64,000 nt of DNA from Isoetes taiwanensis (lineage: Eukaryota > Streptophyta > Lycopodiopsida > Isoetales > Isoetaceae), in NCBI GenBank assembly GCA_021234155.1, contig JAJEKV010000213.1, positions 682,001 through 746,000 on the forward strand. Direction: 5' to 3'. Position numbers and translations under genes: made by a program. Below, piece after piece: positions 47,261 to 59,457 of this stretch (its first letter is position 1; each line of letters begins with the position of its first letter). The notes below the pieces were generated by a model. That model saw nothing but the letters and a program-made list of their open reading frames with translations, did no database searches and was not told where the DNA came from.

Positions 47261-49700
47261 TCACAACCTTGCATAATAATAAATGTAGACTATTTCAAAC
47301 TGATAACAACATTGGCATTTTTGCTCCTGACCTGCCACATATGCATTACGTCTTAAAATTATTTCCATGCATAAAAAGTGTTGTGGCTTATTTCCCTTGC
47401 ATGCTCCAAAGCGTAATCTTGGTAGCATTTAAAAGACTTAGTCATGGTGCTTTCACTCCCAAAAAGCCACAGTTCTTTGCACATAAAAAAGGTTCTTTGC
47501 AGCCCCAGTATCGTCCTTACCAAATCTGCAATTTCCTAGGGATATGGTTGAGAAATCCAAAGAATTACAATCTAAGGAAGGACAAGAAGAACAATTCAGG
47601 AGCAGCCAAATACCCTGGGGGATTGATTTTTGAACTTAGAGTCTCCTAAGTTGGATTCAAGTAAGGCTAGCCTCATTCAAGTAAGGCCAGCCTTTGTATG
47701 TTGCTAGACGAAGACCCAAAGAAAAGCTTTATCCTTCAGGTCTTTGCAAAGTGCAATAAAGGCTAGCAATGATTTGGATCTTGAAGCCTGTAATGAAACT
47801 TCCCTAGAATAGAAATACACGTGACTTATAAAACTTTTAGAATAAAACAAAAAATAAAACCTCCCAAAAGTATAGCACATCCCCTTGTTGCACATGTAAT
47901 GAACGCCGTATATATCGGACGCCATCATGTTATAGCCACGGGCATATCCGTGGTATATCCGTGTCTTTGACATGTTATAGCCATGCCCAAAAAAAATTAC
48001 ACGGCGTTTTTGTGGACTTAGCGAATTTTTTGCCATTTAAGGCTGGCTATAACATGCCCACGTTCGACATTTATCGCGATGTCACATGTAAGCCTAAAAC
48101 TATGCAAGAAAAATCAAAAGCCCAATTGAGTGGTCAATATTAGCGTGAGAAGGAACTTTATTTCTCAACATATGCTTCTATACAAGGGCGCCCAAAAACC
48201 TAGCCTAATGTACCATAAGCTTTTGCCTTTGCCAAAGTCAAAGATGCCAATCCCAACAGACTATATACTTCCAACCATTTAGAAAACGAGATTCGATTAT
48301 AACTTTGCCATATAATTGATGATGGACACGTGCATGTACAACAGTCGCCCTTCATTCTGATGTGGATCAAGCATCTCAGAATCTATATAACAAAAAATTC
48401 GTACAATAGATTTGAAAAAATTGCTCCAAGGAGCCAGTAATATGATACAAATGATGTTTCCTAAATCGAAAAAAAAAAACAAATCCAATTGATCCCTTAA
48501 GAATAGAGCATTGATTCCATAGACCCACTAAATCGATGGCCCCAACTATAAATCCAACCTTGACCATCTCAAAACCCCATGGTCAACAAAATCGAATCGA
48601 TTTTGCTGATCTTATGGCATTATGAAGGCACAAACATCCATGTTTCCAATATCCTAATGGACATATCCGAACTAAAACATCTTATATCTTGATCTATGAT
48701 ACAATGATTCCTTCAAGTTTCATCTTCTAAACAAGACAGAACAAAAAAAAAGATAATTGCTTTTCATGTTGTTCAGTTGACAGCTAATAAAAATCAAATA
48801 TGCTATTAAATTGAATGGAAAAAAGTATGGAGACATGAAGTTTTCAACTAACCATGCAAGGTTGTCTAGCTAAGTATTGCATTGACAAATGTTGCGATTT
48901 AATTGTGGTTTCAATCCTACATGTTTTAAACATACACTCATTTAGTCAATCGGTCCAAAGAAACCCTCGATGTAACATCATTATATATTTATTCTAATTA
49001 TTATAGCATTGTGATATAATATTAAATTCTTCAATTGTCTTGTTTTTTTGGGAGGAACAATATTAGAAAATGAGAAGCAAAAAATAAGTAAATGATTAAC
49101 AAATGCAAACTATCTAAATGATCATCCAATGAATCTAACTACATATATAATGCCCTATAGAGGATAAACATCGTCCAATACAATTCAATTCTATTGATGA
49201 TGCCTACATCTTCTTGCTACTTTTTGAAATATGTCAAGAAGCATATGACCTTATTATTGGCATCTTGCCCATAACTCACTATGCAAAATTTTGGAGTATA
49301 TTAAGCAATCACATGCCATTTTTAACTCATTCATGAGTTTATAAGACATTGTACAACAACAGACACATTTTTTGTCCTACATGTTGTATTAAATGTTGCT
49401 CAAAATGTCATCCTACATGTTGTATTAATCGTAGCTCAAAATGTCAATATATTTGTTGCTCTGAATTATGACAACCATGTCACCCTCAAGCAGTATGCTC
49501 TTATGAAGAAGGGCCAGGAGCATCAGAAGTAGGAGGAGAAAGAAGGAAAGCTTTTACTCGAGAAGAACTCGTCTATAGGACATGCAGTTACATACTGTTA
49601 TGTATAAATTAAGTTAAGAACAAATGCAGTGTAGTATATAGGGCAAGGCACACAATGGATCTCATAGGGTAATTGTCTTCAGTCGATCTTCTTTTCGCAC
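47261..49700. other. Non-coding, short inverted motifs only
   Basis: CATGTTATAGCCA occurs at about 47927 and 47970 and its inverse GGCTATAACATG at about 48044. No exon is supported. Confidence 0.5.
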
Positions 49701-49713
49701 CTACATATGTATA

Positions 49714-49784
49714 CAAGAAACACCCCGGGGCTTAAATTCCGAGGTTGCTGACACCCCACAATTTAAGCCCCGGGGTGTTTCTTG
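49714..49784. repeat. Perfect hairpin, 25-bp arms, 21-nt loop
   Basis: The left arm (49714-49738) contains AGAAACACCCCGGGGCTTAA and the right arm (49760-49784) is its exact inverse complement. The spacer is 49739-49759. No coding context is seen. Such a perfect stem could be a small-RNA precursor, a young MITE or a palindromic insertion. Confidence 0.9.
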
Positions 49785-49919
49785 AAACGTGAAATCAAAG
49801 GTAGGGATTAATTCAAGAGGATGAAATTGGCCATAACGGGGTGAATTGGCTAGAATGAGAGTAAAAAGTGCCAGGATGCGGGGTGAAAACTTGAAAAGTT
49901 CCGGCTGAAGGAAGAACAC

Positions 49920-50530
49920 AGAGTAAAAAAATTTGTCGTCGTCTGCTCTTAAAAATCTGTAACATTCTTTAAAAGAATAACTGCCACGTGGCGAGGCGAG
50001 GCATGGTTGGTGGACATGCTTGAATTGATCCTACCTTGATTTTACGTATATTTTTCTTTGTTACTTGTTAGGTTTTGAATAAGCACCACCATGATGATAG
50101 CAGAAATCTGCATCATACAATCCTTTCGACATAGTACTACGAGTTGTTTACATAGATATAGTTGCTTATCTTAAATGTTTGTAATTCTCAAGAGTCTTGT
50201 GCTGCTTACGTTTAAAATGTCTTCATGAATTAGTGTATTATTATTAACTCAACAAAGCTTCTATCTCTTTTGTACGGCACTTCGTCCACGCCGAAATCAA
50301 GACGCGGAGCCTTTCTTGCAACGTGGAGTCACGGGGGGCCATTGATGCAAGCATCTAACAACTGCCATCAAGAATGTCAAGTGAGATTGTAGAATGTCAT
50401 GCAGAATGTCGACGAGAATTTTAGCCCTACATTCACGAAAATAATTGTTGCCACGTGACGGGGTGCCATTGGCCGTGCTGGCTGAATCAACGGCACCTTG
50501 ATTTTACGTAGAAGAAAACATTAGTTTATC
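49920..50530. repeat. Diverged ~470-bp-spaced duplication with G-box-like cores
   Basis: GCCACGTGGC (49983-49992) and GCCACGTGAC (about 50450) are each followed within ~50 bp by CCTTGATTTTACGTA (about 50033 and 50494). The first contains a perfect G-box palindrome. The upstream flanks are only weakly alike. Confidence 0.55.
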
Positions 50531-50804
50531 CTCATAGTCTAAAGTGTCCATGAACAATGAAACTGCAACTCAAATTAATTTTATTTGAACAAAATATTAT
50601 CGTTGACGATGAATGCCGCTGTGCAGCGTATGATCAAATCTGGACACGCTACGGTGAGCTGGTCTGGCCCAACCATCCACTACCTCAATGGGATCATACC
50701 TTTAGGAGGTTATGGATATGCGGGCTAAGCTAGGTCCTCGAACACTCACTTAACATGTACATATCATGATGTATATTTGTACAGTTTATCAGCATTTTTA
50801 TTAC

Positions 50805-50965
50805 TGCCACGGTTTTCCCACGAAAACCCTTTGAGGCATGGGTTTTTTAATCCGGGTATTAATATGTCTATTGCGCTCCTCTATTGGGCCCCATAGGTTG
50901 ATTGGTCTCCGTGGTCGATAAAAACCATTGAATTTAATTCAATTCAATTTTTCTTCTGGCATCTT
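50805..50965 (+). mobile_element. LINE E: 3'-end fragment only
   Basis: It shares TTACTGC...GGTTTT...GAAAACC, GGCATGGGTTTTTTAATCC and TTGGTCTCCGTGG with the 3' UTR of LINE D (minus strand, 57945-58070). It ends in an AATTC-type tail (GAATTTAATTCAATTCAATT). No coding part is attached, so it is a severely 5'-truncated insertion or a SINE with a LINE tail. Confidence 0.75.
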
Positions 50966-53430
50966 GTTTTCCAACATTTCTTCTTCCTTGTTTCATGCCC
51001 TTGTTTCATGCTCGTTGTTTACTTGAACTGTCTGTTTGCGGATGGATTGGATCATTGACGTCCATCCCCACATCGGATTAGAGATTGCAGCTTGGAGGGA
51101 CCCGCGGGGGGGAGGGGGGGGTGTACACGAACTGAGACACCATATTGTGCTTAGACCCCTATATGCAAAACTACTATAGTGTGCACACTTTACAAGATTA
51201 TTTCAATTTAGTCCAACTCACCAAAATTATAGCAATAGCAATGGTAATTATTTACGAATGCAATAGCAATAATACTCAAAGTAATAACATTAATACCCAA
51301 ACCAACGTGTTCACCTACCCTTAAAGCACTCAAAGGTGGATAAGAAGTGGCATTTTCACCAAGGACAACATATCAATCATTAAACAACTAAATCAACATG
51401 TACGCTACAAGCTATTAAATAGCTCTAGGGACACAAGGGTATTTCCAACAAATAAAAAAATGCGGTCGCGAAAGGACCGAACCTAAACCAAAGGCGACAG
51501 GCCGTCGGGAAACGTAAATCCGGCCGCCGGGAACCGGCCGGAGCAGCTGGTACTTTAGGAACGGTCAAAGAAGGAGGGCGCACATGGCAGGGGTCTTGTA
51601 AAAAAGGGCATTCATAAAAATGGTACTTTGAACCTATTTCATGTGCAAAAAAGTCCCTTTCAAAGGTCTCTCGTGTGCTGAGCTTTGAAAAACAAGGCAC
51701 TGTATTCATTCAAAAAATAGAGAGGAGAATGTGACGTGTGCAAGGCTGCTCCAACCAAAAAATTGACCCCTTCTCTCTCTAGCCCTTGTTCTTCAGGCCT
51801 TTCTCTCTCTACCCTTCATGTTGTACCCTTGTTATTGACCCCTTTCTCTCTCTTCTGGTTTGTGATGTGGTTGATAAAGAAAGGTGGCCTGGTGTGTAGT
51901 TATTATATGAGGTGTAGAACACCCACTTGTTGAAAAGAGTCGAGTCTTGCTTTTGTGCAGTGTGGAAAAGGACTTCCCTTCCACATTTGACTCGGTCAAG
52001 CTTTGGCTCCCTGGCAGGATGTAACACACACGATGATCAAGATGGGCTGCATTAAACTAAAGTTGGACTTGCAAGGGTCTTGTCTAGAGAATAAAATATC
52101 CCTCAAAATGAAGAACTTAAGAAACACAAATGAAAATAAAAGACAAAGAAGATAATATAAAAACCCAAGGGATTTTCAAAGAAGATGATATAAAAGCCGA
52201 AGGGAATGAAAGAAAAATATTTTAAAAAACTGGGAAAAAAGGGAACAATGAAAAATAGGTAGAACCGTCATAAAAGGACAAAGACAAAAAAATGACCATT
52301 GCCCACTTGCCCGTAGGGCCCTCAGTGCCTGTATCTCAACTAGATCCGTCCAGGATGACACAACTATGCCACTCTGCCTGTTGTTTTATACTCTATAAAC
52401 AAGAAGGGCCTCGAAAACGAAAATAATAATAATAATGATGAAAATCACATAAGGCAAAAACAATATGCCTAATAAAAGAGACAGAGAAGAGAAGGAAGAA
52501 GAGGAAGAAGTTGCCAGTATGGCTCCTAGTGTATTGTAGCTCATCTAGATCCGTCCAGAATGACACCTATCACACCATTATGCTATGGTGCCATGCTCAG
52601 GTTTTATCCTTTTCCTCTTGTTGCCCTCTTAAGTACCTTTTTCTGGCCCCATTACATAAGAATCTATCTTGCATCCACACTCAATCATCCCCTCACATGT
52701 CATACCCTCATTATATACATTATACAATGCTATTTGTGTTTATTTATGACCACCTCTCTGTACCTTCTTGTATAGTTGGATCTTGTTACTTTTGGTATTT
52801 TTATTCTCCAATTGGTATATTATATGGTCCTTATTGTTAGTGTCTTTTATTTTCTCTTTTGCATTGGAGGTATCATCTTCAACTTGCTAAAGTACCTTCC
52901 ATATATATATGTAAGTACATTCCTTAGATTTTAGTACATGAAGTGATTCACATCCTCCCATGCTTTCATGCATGCTCAATGTTAATAAATAGTTCACTTG
53001 AAGTGCTTCCCGAGATTAACCCAAAACATAGATAGAAAATTGTATTTAATCTTCTTTTCTTTTCCCATCTGTATTCCCTTGTCAATCCTTGTATATAACA
53101 AATAAAAAATTTAATATTCATTTGTTCTAAGTAAAAAGAGTTTCTCCAATGCAAATGCTCACATATGTCCTTCCTTTCCTGAATTCTTTAAAGTTCCTTT
53201 GCAACAAAGGCTAACTAACCAATAATACATTAATTGACCCTAGACAATTGTACACATGCATCTCTACACTGCCCAAGCTATCTATGTGCTCCCATCTCAA
53301 TTTATTTATTATGAAACATGGCTAAGAACATGTAATATAATGGTCTTGATGTGGTATCAAATCTACCTAATCCTTACCTTACTTCAAAGTTTAAATGCCT
53401 CCTTGTCTCACTTTTGAATACGTCAAAAAA
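50966..53430. other. Non-coding, no recognised gene
   Basis: A G-rich stretch lies at about 51103-51121. CTAGATCCGTCCAG(G/A)ATGACAC occurs twice (about 52341 and 52545). Open frames here are short and show no domain. Confidence 0.5.
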
Positions 53431-53432
53431 TA

Positions 53433-53985
53433 ACAGGGGGTTCCAGGGGGATTTGATATGGATATAATTTCTAAAACTATAGACTATATCCCTAAAATTA
53501 TTCAAAGGGTTGATACAAAAAAAAAACATTGATTTAAGATAAAAAATATTCACGTTAGCTCACTAATTAGATTGGTTAAAGTAGTTTTATTAGGACATTC
53601 AGTTTTGGTAGATTTAAGATAAAAAATATTCAGGTTAGCTCACTAGTTAGATTGGTTAAAGTAGTCTTATTAGGACATTCAGTTATTTTGGTAGAAGTTC
53701 GAGCCCCCATATTTCATATTCTAAAACCTTAAGCGAAATCGTATAAAGGCTCGATATACTATCAAAACCTTAAGCAAACTCGTATTGGACATCTCAATAA
53801 GCGAAATCGTATAAAGGCTCGATATACTATCAAAACCTTAAGCAAACTCGTATTGGACATCTCAAAATCATAGGCGCCCCCCAATCATAAATAAGCATAA
53901 GCGAAACGAGAGGTGGCCAGAGGCTCCAACATATGGTCTAGGCCATAGGATCGACAGATCCGACGACTGTAGTAGTCTAGGGAGC
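53433..53985 (+). repeat. Inverted copy of the tRNA-like dispersed repeat
   Basis: This is the reverse complement of parts of 5941-6570. It has ACAGGGGGTTCCAGGGGGAT, then two A-box-like TTAGCTCACTA(A/G)TTAG sites (about 53555 and 53635, in a local ~80-bp duplication), one B-box-like AGTTCGAGCCC (53696-53706), a duplicated AAGCGAAATCGTATAAAGGC block (about 53734 and 53801), then AAGCGAAACGAGAGGTG and GTAGTCTAGGG. The orientation is such that the pol III boxes read on +. Confidence 0.65.
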
Positions 53986-54224
53986 ATTTGCACACTTGCG
54001 ACACTTTCATGTGACATAATATTGTGTAGCTTTATGAAAAACTCCAAATTTTGTCTAGCATTTATAACTATCAGAGAGACGTATGCAGCTTCCTTGGCCC
54101 CACATCAATCCAAGGCTGCACTTCTACAGATGTATGAAGTGGTTGAACTAGCATTTTATATATTGAAGGTGCTAGAAAATTGTACAAAATTGCTCATTAC
54201 TATCAAGGTTTTTTCCTAACCCTC

Positions 54225-55310
54225 GAAGTGGATTTTCCTTGGAAAGCACTGTATGCTATGCAGAATAGCTGCTACGGAATAGACCTCTGTGATTGGGCAT
54301 GTAGCGCACACCTGTTCAGAGTGCTCATAAAACCAGTATTGTTGTATGGGGTAGAGGTCTGGGGTCCAGCGATCAGCAAGAACACCTAGGATAAGCTAGA
54401 GGGTGCAAAAGGCCTTTTTGACATATAGTCTAGATATCAAGGACACGGTGCCTTATCCAATTTTGCTATATGAGGCTGGTCTCTGGCCCCTACAACATTT
54501 CGCTATGAGCAGACATCTTGCATATTTCCATAAATTCAATAGCATGGATGCACAAGGGCCACAATGACTGAAGAGAGTATGGTTGGAGCACTGTAAACGG
54601 TGGTTTGCAATATGATCTATAGACTACCAGCAGATTGTGGCTATGCCTGATGCCGAGGGACAGGATGCACACCTGAATGGGCGCTTTGCTACCACTCTGT
54701 AAAACGTGGCCACTCTTATGAAGCCTAAAATAGAGCACTATCGCACGCAGGTTAATCCAGCATTGGAACATGGCCCACACCAATACTTGAAAGCACACAT
54801 ATCTATGAAGAAACGGAGAGCTATTTCCTCCATGAGGACGGGATCCAATCATCTCAGAATTGAAACAGGTCGCTGGAGTATGGATAGAGGGCAGAGAATC
54901 CCCCGGCATGAGAGAATATGCCAGTGTTGCCGCATGCAAATAGTAGAGGATGAGCACCATGCTCTGCAGGAGTGTCTGGCATATACGTAGATCCGAGCAG
55001 CACATGCTGATCTTAGATGCTCTGAGACACCGCTGCATCACTTGCTTGCATCGCCGATGGTTGCACGTCTCACGTCCTACATTTTGCAGGTCTCACCCGT
55101 CAGAGTATCCATTATGGGACATGGGATCTGAGAGCCTACTACCAAGGTTTTTTCTTCCACGTGCGGTTTTTTTCATCCTAGTAGTAGGGACACATTGTAT
55201 AGTCGCATTTAGATGTTCGGTGTGGTTTTTATTCTGCTTTGTTAGTGCTTGTATCGTCTCATAGGCCGGTTTGGCCTCCGCAGACGTTAAAATATATTTT
55301 CTTCCTTCCT
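54225..55310 (+). mobile_element. LINE C: 3' part of a non-LTR retrotransposon
   Basis: Only the C-terminal third of ORF2 and the 3' end remain: LIKPVLLYGVEVWGPAIS (about 54326-54380), then the zinc knuckle CQCCRMQIVEDEHHALQEC (about 54920-54975), with several stops. The 3' end has a stem-loop AGGCC GGTTT GGCCT (about 55263-55277) followed by CCGCAGACGTTAAAATAT and a CTTC-type tail. Confidence 0.8.
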
Positions 55311-56500
55311 TCATTTGTGGTTATGATATTTTGCATCCTCTTGTGGGGTTTGAATGTAATCAACCCTACCTCCTTGCCCTTTGTGGCCTTCATTTTGTGC
55401 AACCTTTTAGGGGTATTAATGTAACCAGCTCTACTCTTAAGGGATATGAACTCCGGTTCACTAATGTTGTTAATGTGTTGTGTCCTTGTTAATGATAATG
55501 CATTGTGTTTACATTAATCTCTTTTCAGTTCAATGATGCTATGTTCTTATAAAGGCCACAGTTGTATTGTGTGTCCACTCATGCCAATACAATGGACTTA
55601 ATCTATATTAGTAACTAAAAGCAAACAATGTGAATTTCATTATTATATTCCAAATATACATGGCCAAATTGAGGTACTTGCATTTCTACACCAATAGCTC
55701 ATGATAAGGTATGTTCAAATCTGAGCACTAATGTGTGCCCTACTTTTCTACAGTTTCATCACTGCCACCAAAAACCTGCAGCTACAAATTCGATGTCATG
55801 CAATGGTCTAGAAAAGAAATGACAATACACCAAATAGTAAAAATATACATGGTCTATCATGTTGCTGCTACGGAAGTGACACCTAAACCCTCCTCAGGTT
55901 GGTTGCGTGCCAGCAAAGACTTGGTCTTCAAAAACTGCATTTTGAACGTGAGCAAAAATAAATGGTTCATCTAGGCCCTCCACTTGCTGGCAAATGCCAT
56001 ATCCATATCTTTGGCTTGAGAGATCATATCAACATCCATGCCAATCTCAACCATACCCTTATCTATGCCCTTGACATGATTAATATTAGTACCAGCATAG
56101 CTAACCTAGTTGATTGGTCTATTCTTCTCAACACCAATATCAACACGTGGTTGGGAGTTTATTCCTTTTGTTGGCTAAGCCCTGTCTCTTCAATAGGAGG
56201 GGACCGAACAATATTGGTAATATTAAGCATTGGTTTAACCAGAGGTAAGTAGCCCTCAATGCTAATGGTTTGCCTCAACCCTCCTTGATTGTCACAGGAC
56301 ATAGGTGTGTATCCTCTAGGTTGTAGTTAATTGCCTGCACATTAGCATCACACTTGTGATCTGAGAGCTGGATGTCTACCTCCATAGGGACAACTAAATG
56401 TCCACTCCTGCAAACACTCCATTCACGACTGGACTAGTTAGGCCAAGACCTGCCATTGCATCTCTTACTTGTATCTGGGTTAGATGGGATCGCTCTAAGT
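55311..56500. other. Non-coding, no recognised feature
   Basis: No domain-bearing exon is supported. It may include the decayed 3' part of the minus-strand transposase upstream of it. Confidence 0.45.
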
Positions 56501-56502
56501 CC

Positions 56503-57850
56503 TTACATTATTCTTAATTTATTCCTCATCAAGAACCTCTTATTCCTAGCTGCCTCATTCAAGGACTTTTGGTAAATAAATACCAACACCATTCGAGATT
56601 GACCTTGAAGATATATGGAGTCCCTCAATCTCTTTGTGTTGGTTTCAAATTTTGCATTAGCTCTTTTCTTGGTCTCCCTTGCTTTCCCATTCAACTCTAC
56701 CCTTTTGGAAACTTCTTCCCTCTTAGCCTTCCTCTTTGCAGCCTCAATCTTCCTAGTTGCAAGTTGCTCCGACTTCAGATTCTTCAATCTTGCCCTTCTG
56801 GCCTTCTCATCTGCCAATGCCTGACAAAAACCATCACTGGAAATATGAACCCTCCCTCCTAAATTAGATGCAAGAGCCCTCCTCCTTGCCCCCATGACCT
56901 ATGATGGTTGCACACAAGCCTATGAACATGCATTTGGCAATCAGCAATATGAGATAGCTGATCATGCAATGCATGTGTGTTCAGATGTTCAAGTTATTGG
57001 TGCGCATGTCTTAACATCTTCATAGACCCCTACTTCGACTTCATCTTGCTGACCTGTTCTCAGTCCAATTGCATGTCTACCATGTTGAAGTCCTTCAAAT
57101 CTCCCTGCTCCCGTGGCATTGTCACCTTGTGCATCCTTCCTTTGTTGTGCATGGTCATCAAGGACATATCTAACAACCTAGAGCCCTCCAAACCTGGCCT
57201 CACTTGGTTGGGGTTGCAAGGCTACATGCATGTGGCATTAAAAGTAGCCTTGATGTTGTTTAGTGTCAACCCCAAATCAATTGGACTGTGATATCATCTC
57301 AACAATGTCCTCCCTCCTAGGTTCTGACCTACCTTTCCTGACCATGTAAGCAGCCTATCCTCTTGAAGGATGCCTTGAAAGGTGCAAAACACGCAATATA
57401 AAAAATGTTGTAGTCTATTGGATGTGCATGCAAGACGAAATGAGTTCCATTTTTCTTAGCTGCCATGATGATATCCAACTCCACATAGCTACCATGACCA
57501 TCCAAAATGATTTAAGTCACGTATGGAGATACCCATCAGGGACTCTTATTTGAGAGTGTGACAGCCATGATTTAAAGAGTTCAGTTGTCATCCATGCCGA
57601 AGATTGAACATCCTAGATTGCCCCTCTTCACATCTTGCTCTATTATCTTGTCTCATTCTAGTGCCTTTGAAGATGTAAGGATTAGAGATTTTGAAGCATT
57701 TAGCATTCACACACACTAAGATGGTAACCCACTCTCCAGTGTTCATCACACAATCTCATTCACCCTATTTTCTCCTTTCCTCCTTATGAACTTCATGCCC
57801 TTGACCTGCTTAATCTAAGTTCGTGTTTCATCTTCATTCCATATCCTAGA
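56503..57850 (-). pseudogene. Pogo/CENP-B-like DDE_1 transposase relic
   Basis: On the minus strand, 57845-57420 reads IWNEDETRT (first catalytic Asp in NxDET), GEWVTILVCVNAKCFKI, YIFKGTRMRQD, then ILDGHGSYVELDIIMAAKK (second Asp in LDGHGS) and CFAPFKASFKRIG. These are the DDE_1 signatures of plant pogo-like and CENP-B-related transposases. The LPPHtsH-QPLD block between them is scrambled and several stops intervene. The C-terminal open part (56895-56503) is a basic, helical, Lys/Arg/Glu-rich segment starting MGARRRALASNLGGRVH. LINE D begins about 50 bp away, outside the recognisable domain. The copy is non-functional. Confidence 0.8.
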
Positions 57851-57904
57851 TGGGGGGAATTTCATAAATGGCCCTAAGGCCTGCAGGCCCCGAGGTACAT
57901 GCGC

Positions 57905-58865
57905 CATAGAATAGAATAGAATAGAATAGAATAGAATAGTTTTTTAACGTCCACGGAGACCAATAGGTCATGGGACCCATAGAATGGGCTAGTACAATCA
58001 TTACTACTAGGATTAAAAAACCCCTGCCTCGAAAGGTTTTCAAGGGAAAAACCTTTGCAGTAATGATGATACTAGACAAGCAGAGATAATGACTACTGAG
58101 GGCTCAGTAATTGCAGATGTTTATCTAGAACCTCAAGTATGTATAATGCCAAGTCATGCACAGATGATGCTCTGAGAAGTTGTGGAAGCGTGGAATGGAA
58201 TGCTATTGCTAAGGTCAAAAAATGATTCCGGACTATCTCAAAAGCAGGGCAACTCAGAAGAGTATGGCTTTCATCTTCAATAACATGTAACTGGCAACAG
58301 GCACATAATCTCGCTTCGCGGCAATTGCGGCAGCTCCCCACTGTCTCAATCAAGTAGCACTGTGGGACCCGTGCGAATTGATGCAATAGCTACAAGCTTG
58401 TTCTGGACAATGAAGCAAGCAAATAAGCTTGGGGCCCGGGTGCCAAGGTGGGATTTATGTGTGCATGATAATGACCCGATTTTCACTTGGGCCAAAGTAA
58501 GCTGCGTCCCATATCTTTTGAGAAAAAGCGACCATTGAGATATTGTTGCAAAAGCTCGGGGATCGAAAGCGGCAAGCATCGAGGCGAGTGCTCTGGTTGC
58601 ACAACCCAACGGGCAAACCATGTAGTGCAATGCTCTTTCCAACATCGTTTCAAACGCTGAGGACATTCAGCCATGGCAAGTGCAAGAACAGGATACCTAA
58701 CATCATCCATGTGGTGCACCTTGCAGATATAGTGGAGATGGCGCTTCATGGCAGAATGTTGAAGAGGCCAAAAACCTGTCTCTTGTAAAAGAATAGCATA
58801 GGGCACCATTGTTTTAACTCCGAGGCTGTAAGCGAGAAAGGACTTTTGCACCCGCTCCAAGCTCT
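57905..58865 (-). mobile_element. LINE D: 3' part of a non-LTR retrotransposon
   Basis: Minus-strand coding remnants are VQKSFLAYSLGVKTMVPYAI (about 58852-58795), QETGFWPLQHSAMKRHLHYI and the knuckle CACCQLHVIEDESHTLLSC (about 58303-58247). The 3' end (about 57975-57905) has GACC TATT GGTC, TCCGTGGACGTTAAAAAAC and seven TATTC units. The 5' part is missing at about 58865. Confidence 0.85.
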
Positions 58866-59214
58866 CCCAAGCACTAGCACTAATTGCAGCTGCAATGTGA
58901 AATGTAAATAATAGTAATCAATTCATATATGCATACCCATATCTTCTAGGTAATCTTTCATTTCTTGATGTAAATTCCTACCTAACCACGACTTTACATG
59001 GTAATAATACAAGGAACCATTATGGATGTTGCGTCCATTGATGCCATCCATTACAAACAAATTATGAGTGTCATCTCAAGGAGCACATCGAAGAAAATGC
59101 AGAGTACATATTGAGCAACAACAAATCTCGCAAGGCATTCAAATTTTTGAATCGATATTAAAGTTTTTTCCATCAATATCCACCACACTATTATTTTCAT
59201 TCATTTTCACATCT

Positions 59215-59418
59215 CCAATGCTCAAGGTCACGGGTTCAACGCCTCGTCGTGAAAGTGGCCATGCATCATTGTAAAGGTACTAGGGAAAGAACCCATTTCA
59301 CCAATGTATAATGGTGGGGCAGGACCTATTTGGATGCGTCATAAATTATAAAATACACTACAATGTCCCTGTGGATGTTAAACTATCTATCTATCTATCT
59401 ACCTACCTACCTACCTAC

Positions 59419-59457
<39 letters not shown>
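59215..59457 (+). mobile_element. SINE-like unit with LINE-type tail and (TATC/TACC)n
   Basis: A B-box-like GGTTCAACGCC lies at about 59232. The body ends in TGTCCCTGTGGATGTTAAAC followed by TATC/TACC tetramers to 59457. The end closely resembles the LINE D end (GTCTCCGTGGACGTTAAAAAAC plus a short tandem tail). No coding frame is present. I could not find a convincing A box. Confidence 0.5.

Noticed and set aside
51425-51709. 94-codon minus-strand frame
   Set aside because: No homologous motif, no splice context; composition compatible with chance.
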